From Alteromonas oceanisediminis (GTDB lineage: Bacteria > Pseudomonadota > Gammaproteobacteria > Enterobacterales > Alteromonadaceae), in contig NZ_JAHCTA010000007.1 of the NCBI RefSeq assembly GCF_018474025.1, forward strand, positions 62,001 through 126,000: a DNA stretch of 64,000 nt, read 5' to 3'. How positions within the stretch are numbered: position 1 is the first letter of the stretch; each line of letters opens with the position of its first letter. Below the pieces are notes generated by a model. The model had not been told where the DNA came from. It did not search any database and worked only from the letters and a program-made list of their open reading frames with translations. Of the stretch, positions 8,554-17,804 are shown piece by piece. Both the position numbers and the translations under genes were made by a program.

Positions 8554-8860
8554 ATGACGAATACTATGGAGAACTTTACTCACAGAATCGTCGATGAAGA
8601 AGTGAAATTTGGTCGTGATGAAGAGCTAGTCTCAGTGACAGATACGCGCGGCGTTATCGAATTTGGCGATCCAGATATCAACAGCGGCAGAGCAGCAAAG
8701 TGTGGTATCGAAGGATATCAGCCGTTCCATTGCAAACATTAATGATATTTGCAGTGAGAACTTGCGTCAGGCGAATACCGTTAAGGATGAGGCCAAACAC
8801 ATCGAAGTGCGCTGTGAGCGCCTAGTACAAATGCCACATACGTTCGCGAACGAAGCCTAA
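8554..8860 (+). pseudogene. Collapsed Aer-type chemoreceptor pseudogene
   Basis: Two frames hold the two ends of one receptor. From 8554/8566 (after AAGGA) the sequence reads like an Aer-type PAS start: EVKFGRDEELVSVTDTRGVIEF. At about 8663-8680 it switches frame to IQISTAAEQQSVVSKDISRSIANINDI, followed by ANTVKDEAKHIEVRCERLVQM, which is the C-terminal end of a methyl-accepting signalling domain. The roughly 400 residues that normally lie between (rest of PAS, membrane spans, HAMP, signalling tip) are missing. A deletion with a frameshift is the simplest reading. The gene cannot make a working receptor. Confidence 0.65.
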
Positions 8861-8965
8861 GTGACTTAAAAACTGTACTTCACGTACGATGTAAGGAAGA
8901 AACTAATAGCTAAAATGAAGTAGCTAGCAGAAAGCTAGTCTACTTTTAGATAATTGGAGAGACTG

Positions 8966-9256
8966 ATGGATATAGTTTCAGATAACGATATGTTTGTGTT
9001 GTCAAATGAAGAGCTTGAGGAAGTTAATGGTGGCTTTCTGGTCAATATTGCTATGGGGATTGTCGGCTCCGCTGCAGCTATGGGAGCATACTCAATGAGT
9101 GGTTGGAGTTCAGGACTGACCGGAGCTGGGTTCGCTGGAGCCGCTGCTGGCGGTTTTGTAGCAGGTGCAGGCGGATTTACGCCGGTGAGTGCCTCAGCAG
9201 GAGCAGCAACTGCGGGCTTAGTCGTGGCTTTCATTAATAGCACTGACGACGAGTAA
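8966..9256 (+). CDS. Double-glycine-leader bacteriocin-like precursor peptide
   Basis: 96 residues from ATG 8966, which has GGAGA 7 bases upstream (preferred over TTG 8954). The first 23 residues end in LSNEELEEVNGG, a textbook double-glycine leader (LSxxELxxhxGG) cleaved by C39-peptidase ABC exporters. The 73-residue predicted mature peptide is rich in Gly and Ala, with GxxxG-like runs (GWSSG, GFAGAAAGG, AGAGG) and ends in acidic INSTDDE. Such peptides are usually membrane-active class II bacteriocins or microcins. No exporter gene is visible in this window. A small two-span membrane protein follows. An unrelated Gly-rich secreted peptide with the same leader type is an alternative. Confidence 0.7.
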   Translation: MDIVSDNDMFVLSNEELEEVNGGFLVNIAMGIVGSAAAMGAYSMSGWSSGLTGAGFAGAAAGGFVAGAGGFTPVSASAGAATAGLVVAFINSTDDE

Positions 9257-9267
9257 ATTTCTAGACC

Positions 9268-9288
9268 AGGGAAGTGTTTGGCTTCCCT
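9268..9288 (+). terminator. Hairpin between bacteriocin-like and immunity-like genes
   Basis: AGGGAAG (9268-9274) and CTTCCCT (9282-9288) pair perfectly around a 7-base loop, followed by only TT. It could be a weak terminator or attenuator, or an mRNA-stabilising stem setting the ratio of the two products. Confidence 0.4.
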
Positions 9289-9304
9289 TTCCATAGGCCA
9301 CGTT

Positions 9305-9499
9305 ATGAAAGATGTTTCAATAAATTCGATAATCTGTATCGGTTCAGCATTGTTCGGCGTTGCATTCATAAATCTTATTTTTTGGGTCTTACAGGTTGAA
9401 GAGTCTGGTCTGCTGGTAACGTTTACGGCAATTTTGTCGGCTTGTCTTGCTAATCAACTTACTTTACGTTTTTCTCTTAGCAAAACACCTCGAAGATGA
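9305..9499 (+). CDS. Small two-span membrane protein, candidate immunity protein
   Basis: 64 residues from ATG 9305; the TTG at 9278 gives a longer reading but lies inside the hairpin. There are two hydrophobic segments (ICIGSALFGVAFINLIFWVL and LLVTFTAILSACLANQLTL) and a basic tail SLSKTPRR. It starts 48 bp after the bacteriocin-like gene on the same strand. Size, membrane topology and position match immunity proteins of class II bacteriocins and microcins, but these families share little sequence, so the role is inferred from context. Confidence 0.55.
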   Translation: MKDVSINSIICIGSALFGVAFINLIFWVLQVEESGLLVTFTAILSACLANQLTLRFSLSKTPRR

Positions 9500-9582
9500 A
9501 ATGATTGTGACAACGCACAAACTCGGTGTACAAGTGTACGCCGAGTGCGTACACTTTGGTTTTGTTTCTCACCAAGTCATCT

Positions 9583-10239
9583 ATGTTACCTAAAAAAACC
9601 GAGGCCTCTGATCACAGTCTCTACTCCGTCTCCGAGGAAAGACTCAATACGGCTACGCATGCGCTGGGATTCTTATTGTCGGTAACAGGGCTGATATTTC
9701 TGCTACAAAAAACGACGACGTTACCTCAGACGTTAAGCGCGTGGGTGTATGGCGTCAGTCTGGCACTGATGTTTCTATCCTCAAGCATTTATCACGTTGT
9801 CACGCGCCCTGCCCTCAAAGTCATTCTGCGCAAGGTCGATCATTCCGCGATTTATCTGCTTATTGCAGGGAGTTACACGCCATTTATGTTACTCAGCGTG
9901 AGCGGCCAGATGGGGACTATTGCCCTCATCGCGATTTGGGTAATCGGACTCAGCGGGATCCTGTTTAAGATATTGGTAGGCCACAAATACCCTAAATTGG
10001 CGGTGTCAACCTACGCGCTGATGGGTTGGTTTGCGCTGTTGCTTATCTACCCGCTGTATCAATCGCTTTCTGGCGCGGGATTCACTCTGTTACTCGTTGG
10101 AGGCCTTTGTTACAGCGCAGGTATTCCTTTATATATGCTCAAAAGTCGGCACTATTCGCACGCACTCTGGCACTTATTTGTGGTCGCTGGTGCCGCCTGT
10201 CATTTCTTCGCGATTTACTATCACGTTATTGGCGAATAA
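9583..10239 (+). CDS. Hemolysin III / PAQR-family membrane protein
   Basis: 218 residues from ATG 9583. The family signature is present: ERLNTATHALGFLLSVTG near the N-terminus, SSSIYHVVTRPALKVILRKVDHSAIYLLIAGSYTPF in the middle, and ALWHLFVVAGAACHFFAIYYHV at the end, with the conserved Ser/His/Asp metal-site residues of PAQR-like hydrolases. Seven hydrophobic segments are visible. Despite the family name, bacterial members (YqfA type) are inner-membrane proteins linked to membrane lipid or energy homeostasis rather than proven toxins. Confidence 0.85.
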   Translation: MLPKKTEASDHSLYSVSEERLNTATHALGFLLSVTGLIFLLQKTTTLPQTLSAWVYGVSLALMFLSSSIYHVVTRPALKVILRKVDHSAIYLLIAGSYTPFMLLSVSGQMGTIALIAIWVIGLSGILFKILVGHKYPKLAVSTYALMGWFALLLIYPLYQSLSGAGFTLLLVGGLCYSAGIPLYMLKSRHYSHALWHLFVVAGAACHFFAIYYHVIGE

Positions 10240-10264
10240 AAAAAGAACCTCGATGAGGAGGTTC
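10238..10264 (-). terminator. Rho-independent terminator of the YHS gene
   Basis: On the minus strand GAACCTC/GAGGTTC (10245-10251 with 10258-10264) forms a 7-bp stem with a 6-base loop, followed by seven T (plus-strand A-run 10238-10244). It lies 30 bp after the YHS gene stop and overlaps the end of the convergent hemolysin III gene. Confidence 0.75.
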
Positions 10265-10294
10265 CTAAAGGATGCCCAGGGAGAGAGTATCCGT

Positions 10295-10762
10295 TTACAA
10301 ATCGTTTGCAGCAATAAACTCGATAGTTGGCCATTCAGTGTCTGCTTCATTCAGGTGCTTTGGAATGTCCTTGCGCCATGCGGCATATACCTGCGCGTTT
10401 TTGTTGACGTACAAGCGACCATCAACAATTTCGAACGCTTTGCCATCAATTTCAAATTTCTTGCCGAAAGTTGCTCCGTAAGCACAAAAACCGCCGTACA
10501 TAGGTTCGTACTTTTCTGGGTTTTGTTTAAACAGGTCGCGATTTTCTGCGCTGCTAAAACGGTAGATAGCCTCATTATGTACCGCAGTAAACTCGCTACT
10601 GCCTAGAACCGGTTCTCCTACCGTGAAATAAGCAACCGCATCATGGCCGGCTAAGATGACTCCATTCGAATCCGTCTGCGTATCTACGCCAGCAAACGTG
10701 AGTGCGGAAAAAGCTAATGAAGCAGCGGCGAATGCAATTTTAATGTAACCTAGTGTTGTCAT
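10295..10762 (-). CDS. YHS-domain exported protein
   Basis: 155 residues from ATG 10762, which has GAGGA 7 bases upstream and begins a signal sequence (IKIAFAAASLAFSALTFA). The mature part carries a YHS-type domain: ILAGHDAVAYFTVGEPVLGSSEF, IYRFSSAENRDLFKQNPEKY and MYGGFCAYG. The metal-binding Cys of the motif is kept (GGFCAYG). YHS proteins are small, often copper- or heavy-metal-related, but the substrate is unknown here. It is monocistronic with its own terminator. Confidence 0.8.
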   Translation of the reverse strand: MTTLGYIKIAFAAASLAFSALTFAGVDTQTDSNGVILAGHDAVAYFTVGEPVLGSSEFTAVHNEAIYRFSSAENRDLFKQNPEKYEPMYGGFCAYGATFGKKFEIDGKAFEIVDGRLYVNKNAQVYAAWRKDIPKHLNEADTEWPTIEFIAANDL

Positions 10763-10903
10763 GGTAAATCCTCGTTTGGGTAAGTTGTAATCAGTCAACG
10801 AGGGCTAGTCTACGCATCATGTGCGAGTGCCAATATGCTCGATACGTCAGACATTATGTCCGATCGTACACATGGTGGTTTTAGTTTGAATACGCGAGGA
10901 ACA

Positions 10904-11788
10904 ATGGACAGCCTTAGCCATTTGTTAGCCACCCTGAAAGTCACTGCGAATGTGTTTCACAATGGGCAGTACTGCGGCAACTGGGCAGTGGATACCTCTG
11001 GAAGCCATTACATTAGTTTTCACGCCGTGTCGCATGGGCGCTGTTATGTGAAATCAATCGATGAGGCTGAAGTTCACACCTTGAGCGTAGGTGATGTGGT
11101 GATCTTTCCTCGCGACGCAAAGCATGTGATCACCAGTGATGCCGACTTTACGCAGCCGGTCAATACAGAACAATCAGTCGATTTTAATACGTTAGAGAGG
11201 AATGGCACTGGGTTAGTGTGTGGCTACTTTGAGCATCATCATCCGATGATTGCCTCTATCACAGAATTCTTGCCCACTGTGATCGTCATCAAACGTTCTG
11301 ATCATCAGCAGTCCGCATTGGCGCTGCTCACTCAGACGCTGCTGACCGAATCTGTGCATCAGGCTGATGGCGCAATGTTGATTTTATCGCGCTTGAGTGA
11401 ATGTATTTTGGCGCTTATTTTTCGTGATTACTTACAGGTGGAAAAAGGCATTTTGGCAGCATTAGCCAACCCGAAACTAGCACCAGCGATCAAGTCAATT
11501 TTCGCCGCGCCTGCACAGAAATGGACCGTAGATACACTCGCTGAGACCTGTTTTATATCTCGCACAGCATTTGCGACCTTATTCAAACAAACACTGGGAA
11601 TATCGCCCATTGATTTTGCCACGCAGTGGCGGCTCGGGTTAGCGTATCGCCAGCTTGCCGATGACAACGTGAGCACACTGGCCGCGGCACTGGAATGTGG
11701 CTACGAGTCAGAAGCTTCCTTTTCGAAAGCCTTCAAACGTGTATTTGGGGTATCCCCGGGGTCTATTCGTGCTCAGGTTAAAACGTGA
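10904..11788 (+). CDS. AraC-family transcriptional regulator with cupin sensor
   Basis: 294 residues from ATG 10904, preceded by GAGGAACA; an ORF start at 10835 adds 23 unlikely residues. The N-terminal half is a cupin of the type that starts 'MDxLSxLL' and contains FHAVSHGRCYVK and LSVGDVVIFPRDAKHVI. The C-terminal 100 residues hold two AraC helix-turn-helices (WTVDTLAETCFISRTAFATLFKQTLG and LAAALECGYESEASFSKAFKRVFGVSP). The effector is unknown. The neighbouring genes, YHS (divergent) and dcd (convergent, 6 bp away), do not reveal a target. Confidence 0.85.
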   Translation: MDSLSHLLATLKVTANVFHNGQYCGNWAVDTSGSHYISFHAVSHGRCYVKSIDEAEVHTLSVGDVVIFPRDAKHVITSDADFTQPVNTEQSVDFNTLERNGTGLVCGYFEHHHPMIASITEFLPTVIVIKRSDHQQSALALLTQTLLTESVHQADGAMLILSRLSECILALIFRDYLQVEKGILAALANPKLAPAIKSIFAAPAQKWTVDTLAETCFISRTAFATLFKQTLGISPIDFATQWRLGLAYRQLADDNVSTLAAALECGYESEASFSKAFKRVFGVSPGSIRAQVKT

Positions 11789-11794
11789 ACCGCC

Positions 11795-12385
11795 CTAGCT
11801 CTTATCGTCTGAACTAATGCGACTGGCGATGGCGCCGTCCTGATCTTTGTACTTCGCATCGATGCGTGCATTATAAGGTTTCTCCGCCGGGCCGGAGAGC
11901 TTCTCAAAACTCAGCGCACCAATCTTCATTCCGGGCTTGAGCGCCAACGGCAGCTTGCCACTGTTGAAAAACTCCAGAACAATATTTCCTGACCAACCCG
12001 GATCGATACGGTGCGCGGTCACATGTACCATCAAACCTAAGCGTGCAAGTGAGGAGCGTCCGTCAAGCCAGCCAACAATTGAATCAGGCAAGGTAACACT
12101 TTCCAGCGTGACAGCGAGCGCAAGTTCTCCCGGATGCAGGAAAAACGATTTCCCTTCTTCCACTCGGATTTCATCACTCATCACTGAATTTAGTGCTTCT
12201 TGCACGTCAGCTTTTTTACCGCTGAGATCGATATACGGAGCCTGATGATCTTCAAAAACACGAAATTTATTGCCCAAGCGGATATCGACGGTAACGCCGC
12301 TGATCTCGTCGTAGCTCGGTGTCGGTGAAATGCCTATTTTACCGTCTTGTATATACTGATAAATGTCGCGATCACACAGTCGCAT
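11795..12385 (-). CDS. dcd: dCTP deaminase
   Basis: Converts dCTP to dUTP and ammonia, feeding thymidylate synthesis. 196 residues, close to the E. coli enzyme (193). Family motifs: MRLCDRDI start, [60 protein letters not shown] with the catalytic Glu, and [16 protein letters not shown] at the end. ATG 12385 has GGAGAA upstream. It lies directly downstream of apbC on the same strand, an arrangement also seen in other gammaproteobacteria. Confidence 0.95.
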   Translation of the reverse strand: MRLCDRDIYQYIQDGKIGISPTPSYDEISGVTVDIRLGNKFRVFEDHQAPYIDLSGKKADVQEALNSVMSDEIRVEEGKSFFLHPGELALAVTLESVTLPDSIVGWLDGRSSLARLGLMVHVTAHRIDPGWSGNIVLEFFNSGKLPLALKPGMKIGALSFEKLSGPAEKPYNARIDAKYKDQDGAIASRISSDDKS

Positions 12386-12467
12386 GAACTGTTCTCCGTA
12401 AAATCTGTTAAGGCGCGCGCGTGGCGTCGCGGGCTATTATGCGGTCGCAGCCTTGTGCAATCAATCA

Positions 12468-13577
12468 CTAAACCGGTTTAAACATGATCGGGTCGCCTTT
12501 AACCACGCTAGCCGCGTGCTCATTGACCGACAAGGTGAGTGCCAGTTGCTGTGAAATCGATCGAGCGGCCTCCAGATAAGCGCTACTCAACGGCGAGTCG
12601 GGGCGTGCTTTCAGTAGTGGTACACCGCTGTCGGCATGTTCACGGATATGCAGGTCCAACGGCAAACTTCCCAGCAGTGGCAGATGATGCTGCTTAGCGA
12701 GGCGCTCACCGCCATGCTGTGCGAATATATACGCTTTCTCACCGCAATGTCCGCACTGATAATAACTCATGTTCTCAATCAGGCCGAGTACCGGTATCTC
12801 AACTTTTTCAAACATCGCAATGCCTTTCTTTGCATCGGTCAGCGCCAGATCTTGTGGTGTAGTGACCACCACAGCGGCGGTCAAGGGCACTTGTTGCGCC
12901 ATAGTTAACTGGATGTCGCCGGTGCCGGGCGGCATGTCGACCAACAAATAATCTAATACCGGCCACAGCGTATCGTTCAATAACTGACTTAGCGCACGAC
13001 TCGCCATTGGCCCTCGCCATACCGTGGCATTTTCTGCGGGTACGAGGTAACCGATTGAATTAGCGGCGAGCCCATGAGACATCATGGGCTGCATATGTTT
13101 GTTGTCGGCGCTTGTTGCCTGTTCAGCGGCATTGCCCAGCATAATAGGAATCGAAGGCCCATAAATATCGGCATCCAAAATACCGACGCGAGCTCCTTCT
13201 TGCTGTAGCGCAAACGCCAGATTAACTGCGGTAGCAGATTTACCCACGCCCCCTTTGCCTGAAGCAACCGCAATAATATTTTTTATATTTCGCACGGGCG
13301 TCTGCTGCGTATGCATCGCCACAATGTGTGTGTCTAGCTGTATGGTAGGGCACGGTTGCGACGCAAAGCGACGTTGCCATTCTGTGTTCAGCCAGTCTTT
13401 AATGATCGGATGCTGAGAGTGAGCGGCAAATGGCAGCGCAACGCGCACATGTTCATCGCTGTCAGAGGATAGCCACGTACCCGCTAGCTTTTCGTCCACC
13501 ACAAAATATTCGGCTAACAGTTGCTTGAGTCGGTCGCTATGGTTGGCTGTGGTGCGCTTTCGGCTAAATAAATTCAT
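12468..13577 (-). CDS. apbC: Iron-sulfur cluster carrier ATPase ApbC/Mrp
   Basis: 369 residues from ATG 13577. N-terminal DUF59-like region, then a ParA/MinD-type P-loop ([15 protein letters not shown]), Switch [29 protein letters not shown], and the cluster-binding pair CGHC in [13 protein letters not shown]. Members bind and transfer 4Fe-4S clusters. The gene is divergent from metG with about 90 bp between starts, the same pairing as in E. coli (mrp-metG). Confidence 0.92.
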   Translation of the reverse strand: MNLFSRKRTTANHSDRLKQLLAEYFVVDEKLAGTWLSSDSDEHVRVALPFAAHSQHPIIKDWLNTEWQRRFASQPCPTIQLDTHIVAMHTQQTPVRNIKNIIAVASGKGGVGKSATAVNLAFALQQEGARVGILDADIYGPSIPIMLGNAAEQATSADNKHMQPMMSHGLAANSIGYLVPAENATVWRGPMASRALSQLLNDTLWPVLDYLLVDMPPGTGDIQLTMAQQVPLTAAVVVTTPQDLALTDAKKGIAMFEKVEIPVLGLIENMSYYQCGHCGEKAYIFAQHGGERLAKQHHLPLLGSLPLDLHIREHADSGVPLLKARPDSPLSSAYLEAARSISQQLALTLSVNEHAASVVKGDPIMFKPV

Positions 13578-13670
13578 CAATCACTCGCTTTCATTGATTT
13601 GCTAATGCAAATCCAGTGGATTTGGGCTAGTATTTGCGACCCATTTTTACTCTTGTTTAATAAGTTTCCA

Positions 13671-15734
13671 ATGCCTGATTCCGCAGCATCATCTCCATCG
13701 TCTTCTCGTCGCCGTATTTTGCTGACGAGCGCTCTGCCGTATGCCAATGGCTCTATTCACTTAGGTCATTTGCTGGAGCACATTCAAACAGACATTTGGG
13801 CTCGGTTTCAGCGAATGCGCGGGCATGAGTGCTACAGCGTTTGCGCAGATGACGCGCATGGTACGCCGGTTATGCTCAAAGCCCAAGAGCTTGGCATTAC
13901 TCCTGAAGAGATGGTCGCTCAAACCCGCGATGAGCATCATCGTGACCTGCTCGATTTCGGCATAGAGTATAACAACTATTATGTGACCCACTCTGAAGAA
14001 AACAAGCAACTGTGTGAAACGGTTTACAATAAGCTTGATGCAGCAGGGTATATTAGCAAACGCACGATCAGCCAATTGTATGATCCTGAAAAACAGATGT
14101 TCTTACCGGATCGATTTGTGCGCGGTACCTGCCCTAACTGCGGCGCAGAAGACCAGTATGGCGATAGTTGCGATGTGTGTTCTGCGACCTATAGCCCTGC
14201 AGAAATGAAAAATCCGCGTTCAGTAGTGTCTGGCGCAACCCCCATTTTGAAAGATTCCGAGCATTATTTCTTCGACCTTCCACAGTTTGAAAGCATGCTG
14301 CGTGAGTGGCTGAGCAGTGGCGCTGTACAAACTGAAATGGCGAATAAATTGAACGAATGGTTCGAGCAAGGTCTGCAACAGTGGGATATTAGCCGAGACG
14401 CGCCCTATTTCGGTTTTGAGATACCTAATGCACCGAACAAGTTTTTTTACGTGTGGGTTGACGCTCCCGTCGGCTACATGGCGAGCTTTTTAAACTTCTG
14501 TGCCAGCAACGATCTTAACTTTGATGATTTTTGGCAACAGGGCAGCGACACTGAGCTTTATCATTTTATTGGCAAGGACATCACGTATTTCCACTGCTTG
14601 TTCTGGCCCGCTATGCTTGAAGGTGCCGGCTACCGCAAACCAACGGGCGTAAACGTGCACGGCTTTGTGACCGTTAATGGTGCGAAGATGTCGAAATCGC
14701 GTGGTACGTTTATTAAAGGGCGAACTTACCTCGATCATTTAGATCCTGAATACTTGCGCTATTACTTTGCTTCGAAGCTGAGTGAAAATGTCACCGACAT
14801 CGACCTTAACTTTGAGGATTTTGCGCAAAAAGTGAATGCCGATCTTGTTGGTAAAGTGGTTAATATCGCTAGCCGCTGTGCCAGCTTTATCACGAAACGA
14901 TTCGATGGGAAATTATCGGAAACCTGCGCTGATGAAAGCTTAATGAATGCCTTTATTAATGCGTCACAAAGCATTGCGCAGCGCTTCGAAGCGCGGCAGT
15001 ATCACCATGCGATCCGAGAAATCATGGCGTTAGCGGACCGGGCAAATCAATACATTGATGCACAAGCGCCTTGGGTAACGATTAAAGATGAATCGTTACA
15101 GGCACATACTCATGCCGTGTGCTCGCTAGGTATCAACTGCTTTAGAATGCTGGTGACCTATCTCAAACCGGTTCTTCCGCGGCTCGCCCAACAAGCTGAA
15201 GCATTCCTAAACGACAACTTAACCTGGGATAGCGTTAAAGCGCCGCTTTATGGCCACGCGATCGATAAATTCAAACCCATGATGCAGCGAGTCGATATGG
15301 ATAAAATTAACGCGATGATTGAAGACTCAAAGCAATCGTTATCAGCGTCAGAAGACAGTGCACCGGTGCCAAAAAAACCGCCTACGAGCAAGATTGACCC
15401 CATTGCCCCCACTATTGAATTCGACGATTTTGCCAAAATTGATTTACGCATAGCATTGATCACGAAAGCGGAACACGTTGAAGGTGCTGACAAGCTATTG
15501 CGTCTTGAATTGGATATTGGTGAGCAAACTAAGCAGGTATTCGCCGGCATCAAATCCGCTTACCAACCCGAGCAACTGGAGGGTAAGCACACCGTCATGG
15601 TGGCAAACCTGGCACCGCGCAAGATGCGCTTTGGCCTATCTGAAGGCATGGTGCTGGCTGCTGGGCCGGGCGGGGATGACCTATACATACTTGAGCCGCA
15701 TGTCGGCGCGACTCCGGGAATGCGCGTTAAGTAA
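13671..15734 (+). CDS. metG: Methionyl-tRNA synthetase
   Basis: Charges tRNA-Met. 687 residues from ATG 13671; the longer reading from 13599 adds a non-conserved leader. Class I signatures: [19 protein letters not shown] (HIGH), KMSKSRGTF (KMSKS), and the zinc knuckle [17 protein letters not shown]. Residues from about 585 are the C-terminal tRNA-binding/dimerisation domain ([29 protein letters not shown]). The length fits the long, dimeric E. coli type (677). Confidence 0.95.
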   Translation: MPDSAASSPSSSRRRILLTSALPYANGSIHLGHLLEHIQTDIWARFQRMRGHECYSVCADDAHGTPVMLKAQELGITPEEMVAQTRDEHHRDLLDFGIEYNNYYVTHSEENKQLCETVYNKLDAAGYISKRTISQLYDPEKQMFLPDRFVRGTCPNCGAEDQYGDSCDVCSATYSPAEMKNPRSVVSGATPILKDSEHYFFDLPQFESMLREWLSSGAVQTEMANKLNEWFEQGLQQWDISRDAPYFGFEIPNAPNKFFYVWVDAPVGYMASFLNFCASNDLNFDDFWQQGSDTELYHFIGKDITYFHCLFWPAMLEGAGYRKPTGVNVHGFVTVNGAKMSKSRGTFIKGRTYLDHLDPEYLRYYFASKLSENVTDIDLNFEDFAQKVNADLVGKVVNIASRCASFITKRFDGKLSETCADESLMNAFINASQSIAQRFEARQYHHAIREIMALADRANQYIDAQAPWVTIKDESLQAHTHAVCSLGINCFRMLVTYLKPVLPRLAQQAEAFLNDNLTWDSVKAPLYGHAIDKFKPMMQRVDMDKINAMIEDSKQSLSASEDSAPVPKKPPTSKIDPIAPTIEFDDFAKIDLRIALITKAEHVEGADKLLRLELDIGEQTKQVFAGIKSAYQPEQLEGKHTVMVANLAPRKMRFGLSEGMVLAAGPGGDDLYILEPHVGATPGMRVK

Positions 15735-15744
15735 GCGTTACCGC

Positions 15745-15775
15745 GCCCCGAAGGTTGACTGAAAACCGCCGGGGC
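15745..15775 (+). terminator. Possible terminator after metG
   Basis: GCCCCG (15745-15750) pairs with CGGGGC (15770-15775), and GGTT/AACC inside extends the stem. No clear T-run follows, so it is a weak candidate. Confidence 0.35.
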
Positions 15776-15788
15776 ATGCTAGGGTGAG

Positions 15789-16823
15789 CTAGTGATCGGA
15801 TAATTTCGCGAGTAATTTCTGTGCCGTTGTTTCAAACCGATTCAAGCCAACCGAGTCGACGCTGCTGCGCGACTGACTCTTGGCCATCAAATCATCTGCG
15901 GCTTCTTTAAACTGGCCGTATTGCATTTCAATGCCGCGCGCATCTAAGCCAGCTGACTCGGCTAAATCAGCCATGGGTGATTCAGCATAAGAAGGGATAT
16001 CAATCCGTTGTTGATGCGCTAGCGCTTCGTAAACATTTGCCTTTGTGGATAACAACTCAAGCTGAGCGGCAGATAAAGCGCCTTTGCCCGCAGAAGAGTT
16101 GATCGTTTCACGCATGCTGCGCGCCAACGTAAGAATGCTAGAAACACGCTCACTCACATTGCCCGTTTTGCCGACCAGCTCGCGAGACTTTTCCGACACT
16201 TCATTAATGTTGGTTTCAATGTTGCGCGTGCCTTCTTCAATCTTTGCCACCAGGTTGTTGATTTCCTGCGTGGATTCAGACGAGCGCATCGCCAGATTAC
16301 GTACCTCTTCAGCCACAACCGCAAACCCTCTTCCCGTTTCTCCGGCGCGAGCTGCTTCAATCGCGGCATTTAGCGCTAATAGGTTAGTTTGCTCAGCAAT
16401 TGAATTGATAACGACAACGAAGTTACTGATACTACTGGCTAAGCCTGACAGTTCGCCAGCATGCTTGACACCGCGTGACGAAATTTCATCAATCTGACTC
16501 AGGCCTGTGACTGTTTCTTTCAACACTTCTGACGAGCCTTCAAACACAGTATTTGCATCCACCAAATCATTTTTCTGTGCTAACAAACGTTGTGAAGATG
16601 ACGCGACAAGATCTTTCACACTGGCAACAGAACCACTCGCTTGAGTAATTGCAGCAATCAAAGCGTGGCTTTCCGCAACCTGATTTTGCAACGTTAGCGA
16701 TTGCTCAGAACTTGTGTGCATCTGCGATTGCAGTTCGTCTATCTGACTCTGGAGCGATTCATTCTGTTCGCTTAGTCGTTGGATTTTTTCAAGATCTTCG
16801 GGTTTAGATTTTCTAGAGAACAT
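15789..16823 (-). CDS. Soluble methyl-accepting chemotaxis-type protein
   Basis: 344 residues with no signal peptide or membrane span. Residues 5-60 are a coiled coil (heptad-rich Gln/Glu/Leu). The middle holds the highly conserved signalling tip: [40 protein letters not shown]. The C-terminal 100 residues ([28 protein letters not shown]) are helical but do not clearly show a CZB zinc domain. It is thus a cytoplasmic receptor, sensing either internal signals through a partner or an unknown C-terminal input. Confidence 0.85.
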   Translation of the reverse strand: MFSRKSKPEDLEKIQRLSEQNESLQSQIDELQSQMHTSSEQSLTLQNQVAESHALIAAITQASGSVASVKDLVASSSQRLLAQKNDLVDANTVFEGSSEVLKETVTGLSQIDEISSRGVKHAGELSGLASSISNFVVVINSIAEQTNLLALNAAIEAARAGETGRGFAVVAEEVRNLAMRSSESTQEINNLVAKIEEGTRNIETNINEVSEKSRELVGKTGNVSERVSSILTLARSMRETINSSAGKGALSAAQLELLSTKANVYEALAHQQRIDIPSYAESPMADLAESAGLDARGIEMQYGQFKEAADDLMAKSQSRSSVDSVGLNRFETTAQKLLAKLSDH

Positions 16824-16987
16824 TGGTTACTCGCCCAGTTAACAACATTAATGACTCGGTTTTTATTCGGGGAAGATACTTGCATTCGTCAACCTAACGC
16901 CTGCCCCGTTCCTCTCCATATATCGACAGTATTGCGTAAATCTCCATATTCGCCAGCGCAAATGCGCAACAATTCGTTATTTTCTCG

Positions 16988-17725
16988 CTACGCTTGATGT
17001 CGAACACTGGCGCCAACAGTATTAAAACGGGGCTTCAATCGCCAACTCGGTTTAATTAACGACAACGGTATTTCGCGTTTGCGCGCCACCACCAAGTAAC
17101 CGCTGCCGCTCCACGGTAGCAGCCGGCGATACCAAGATTGCAATCGTCGGTGACGTGACAAAAATCGTCGTCCATGCAAGGGGAAAAACGCAATGCTGCG
17201 TGATTCAATAATTTCAAAGCCGAGCAACTGTAACCAATCGCGCACACGCGCCTGAGAAAAATATCGGGCGGTACTTAGCGGTCGTTGTGATTTTTTATAC
17301 AGAAAACGAAACAGATAATCCAAACTGAACGGATTAAAACCGGTCAACACAATATAGCCATTAGGCGTGACAACGCGGTCTACCTCACGCAGAATCTGAT
17401 GCGGATCAGACGCAAAATCTAATTCATTGACCAACAGAAAAGCATCAACACTGTTTTCCGAAAATGGCAGAGCATTCGACTGAGCGCGCACGTTAGTTGC
17501 CGGGGTAGCCATGTGTGTCACATTAACCACGTGGTGAATAGGGCAATTCTTTAGTTCAACGCCAGCGCTTAATACCCCTAAACGGACGAGGTGGTAACCA
17601 AACAGGCGGCGGCTCACGTCGTCACACTCACTGGTAATCGCAAGCTTTAAGCGTTCTCCGTTAGGAATGTCCTTCCATGAGCGCGGATAAAGTGGAGCCT
17701 GTTTACGTAATGCTGCTTTTATCAA
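16988..17725 (-). CDS. SAM-dependent methyltransferase (YafS-like)
   Basis: 245 residues with a class I methyltransferase core of the Methyltransf_11 type: the motif region LPFSENSVDAFLLVNELDFASDPHQILREVDRVVTPNGYIVLTGFNPFS is evident. The glycine-rich SAM loop is poorly conserved (GYHLVRLGVLSAGVELKN). It is divergent from gloB with only 16 bp between ORF ends, the same neighbourhood as E. coli yafS-gloB. The start codon is apparently TTG 17725 and is uncertain. The substrate is unknown. Confidence 0.75.
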   Translation of the reverse strand: MIKAALRKQAPLYPRSWKDIPNGERLKLAITSECDDVSRRLFGYHLVRLGVLSAGVELKNCPIHHVVNVTHMATPATNVRAQSNALPFSENSVDAFLLVNELDFASDPHQILREVDRVVTPNGYIVLTGFNPFSLDYLFRFLYKKSQRPLSTARYFSQARVRDWLQLLGFEIIESRSIAFFPLHGRRFLSRHRRLQSWYRRLLPWSGSGYLVVARKREIPLSLIKPSWRLKPRFNTVGASVRHQA

Positions 17726-17804
17726 GCCGTCTATAACCTCGTTGATTGCAACTCACTCGATGAGTTTCTATAGTAGAGCACAGTCGAAACCAGACAGCGA
17801 GCGA

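Noticed and set aside
10031-10606. 191-residue plus-strand frame overlapping the hemolysin III gene end and the YHS gene
   Set aside because: It crosses a terminator and overlaps two well-supported genes; composition is not protein-like.
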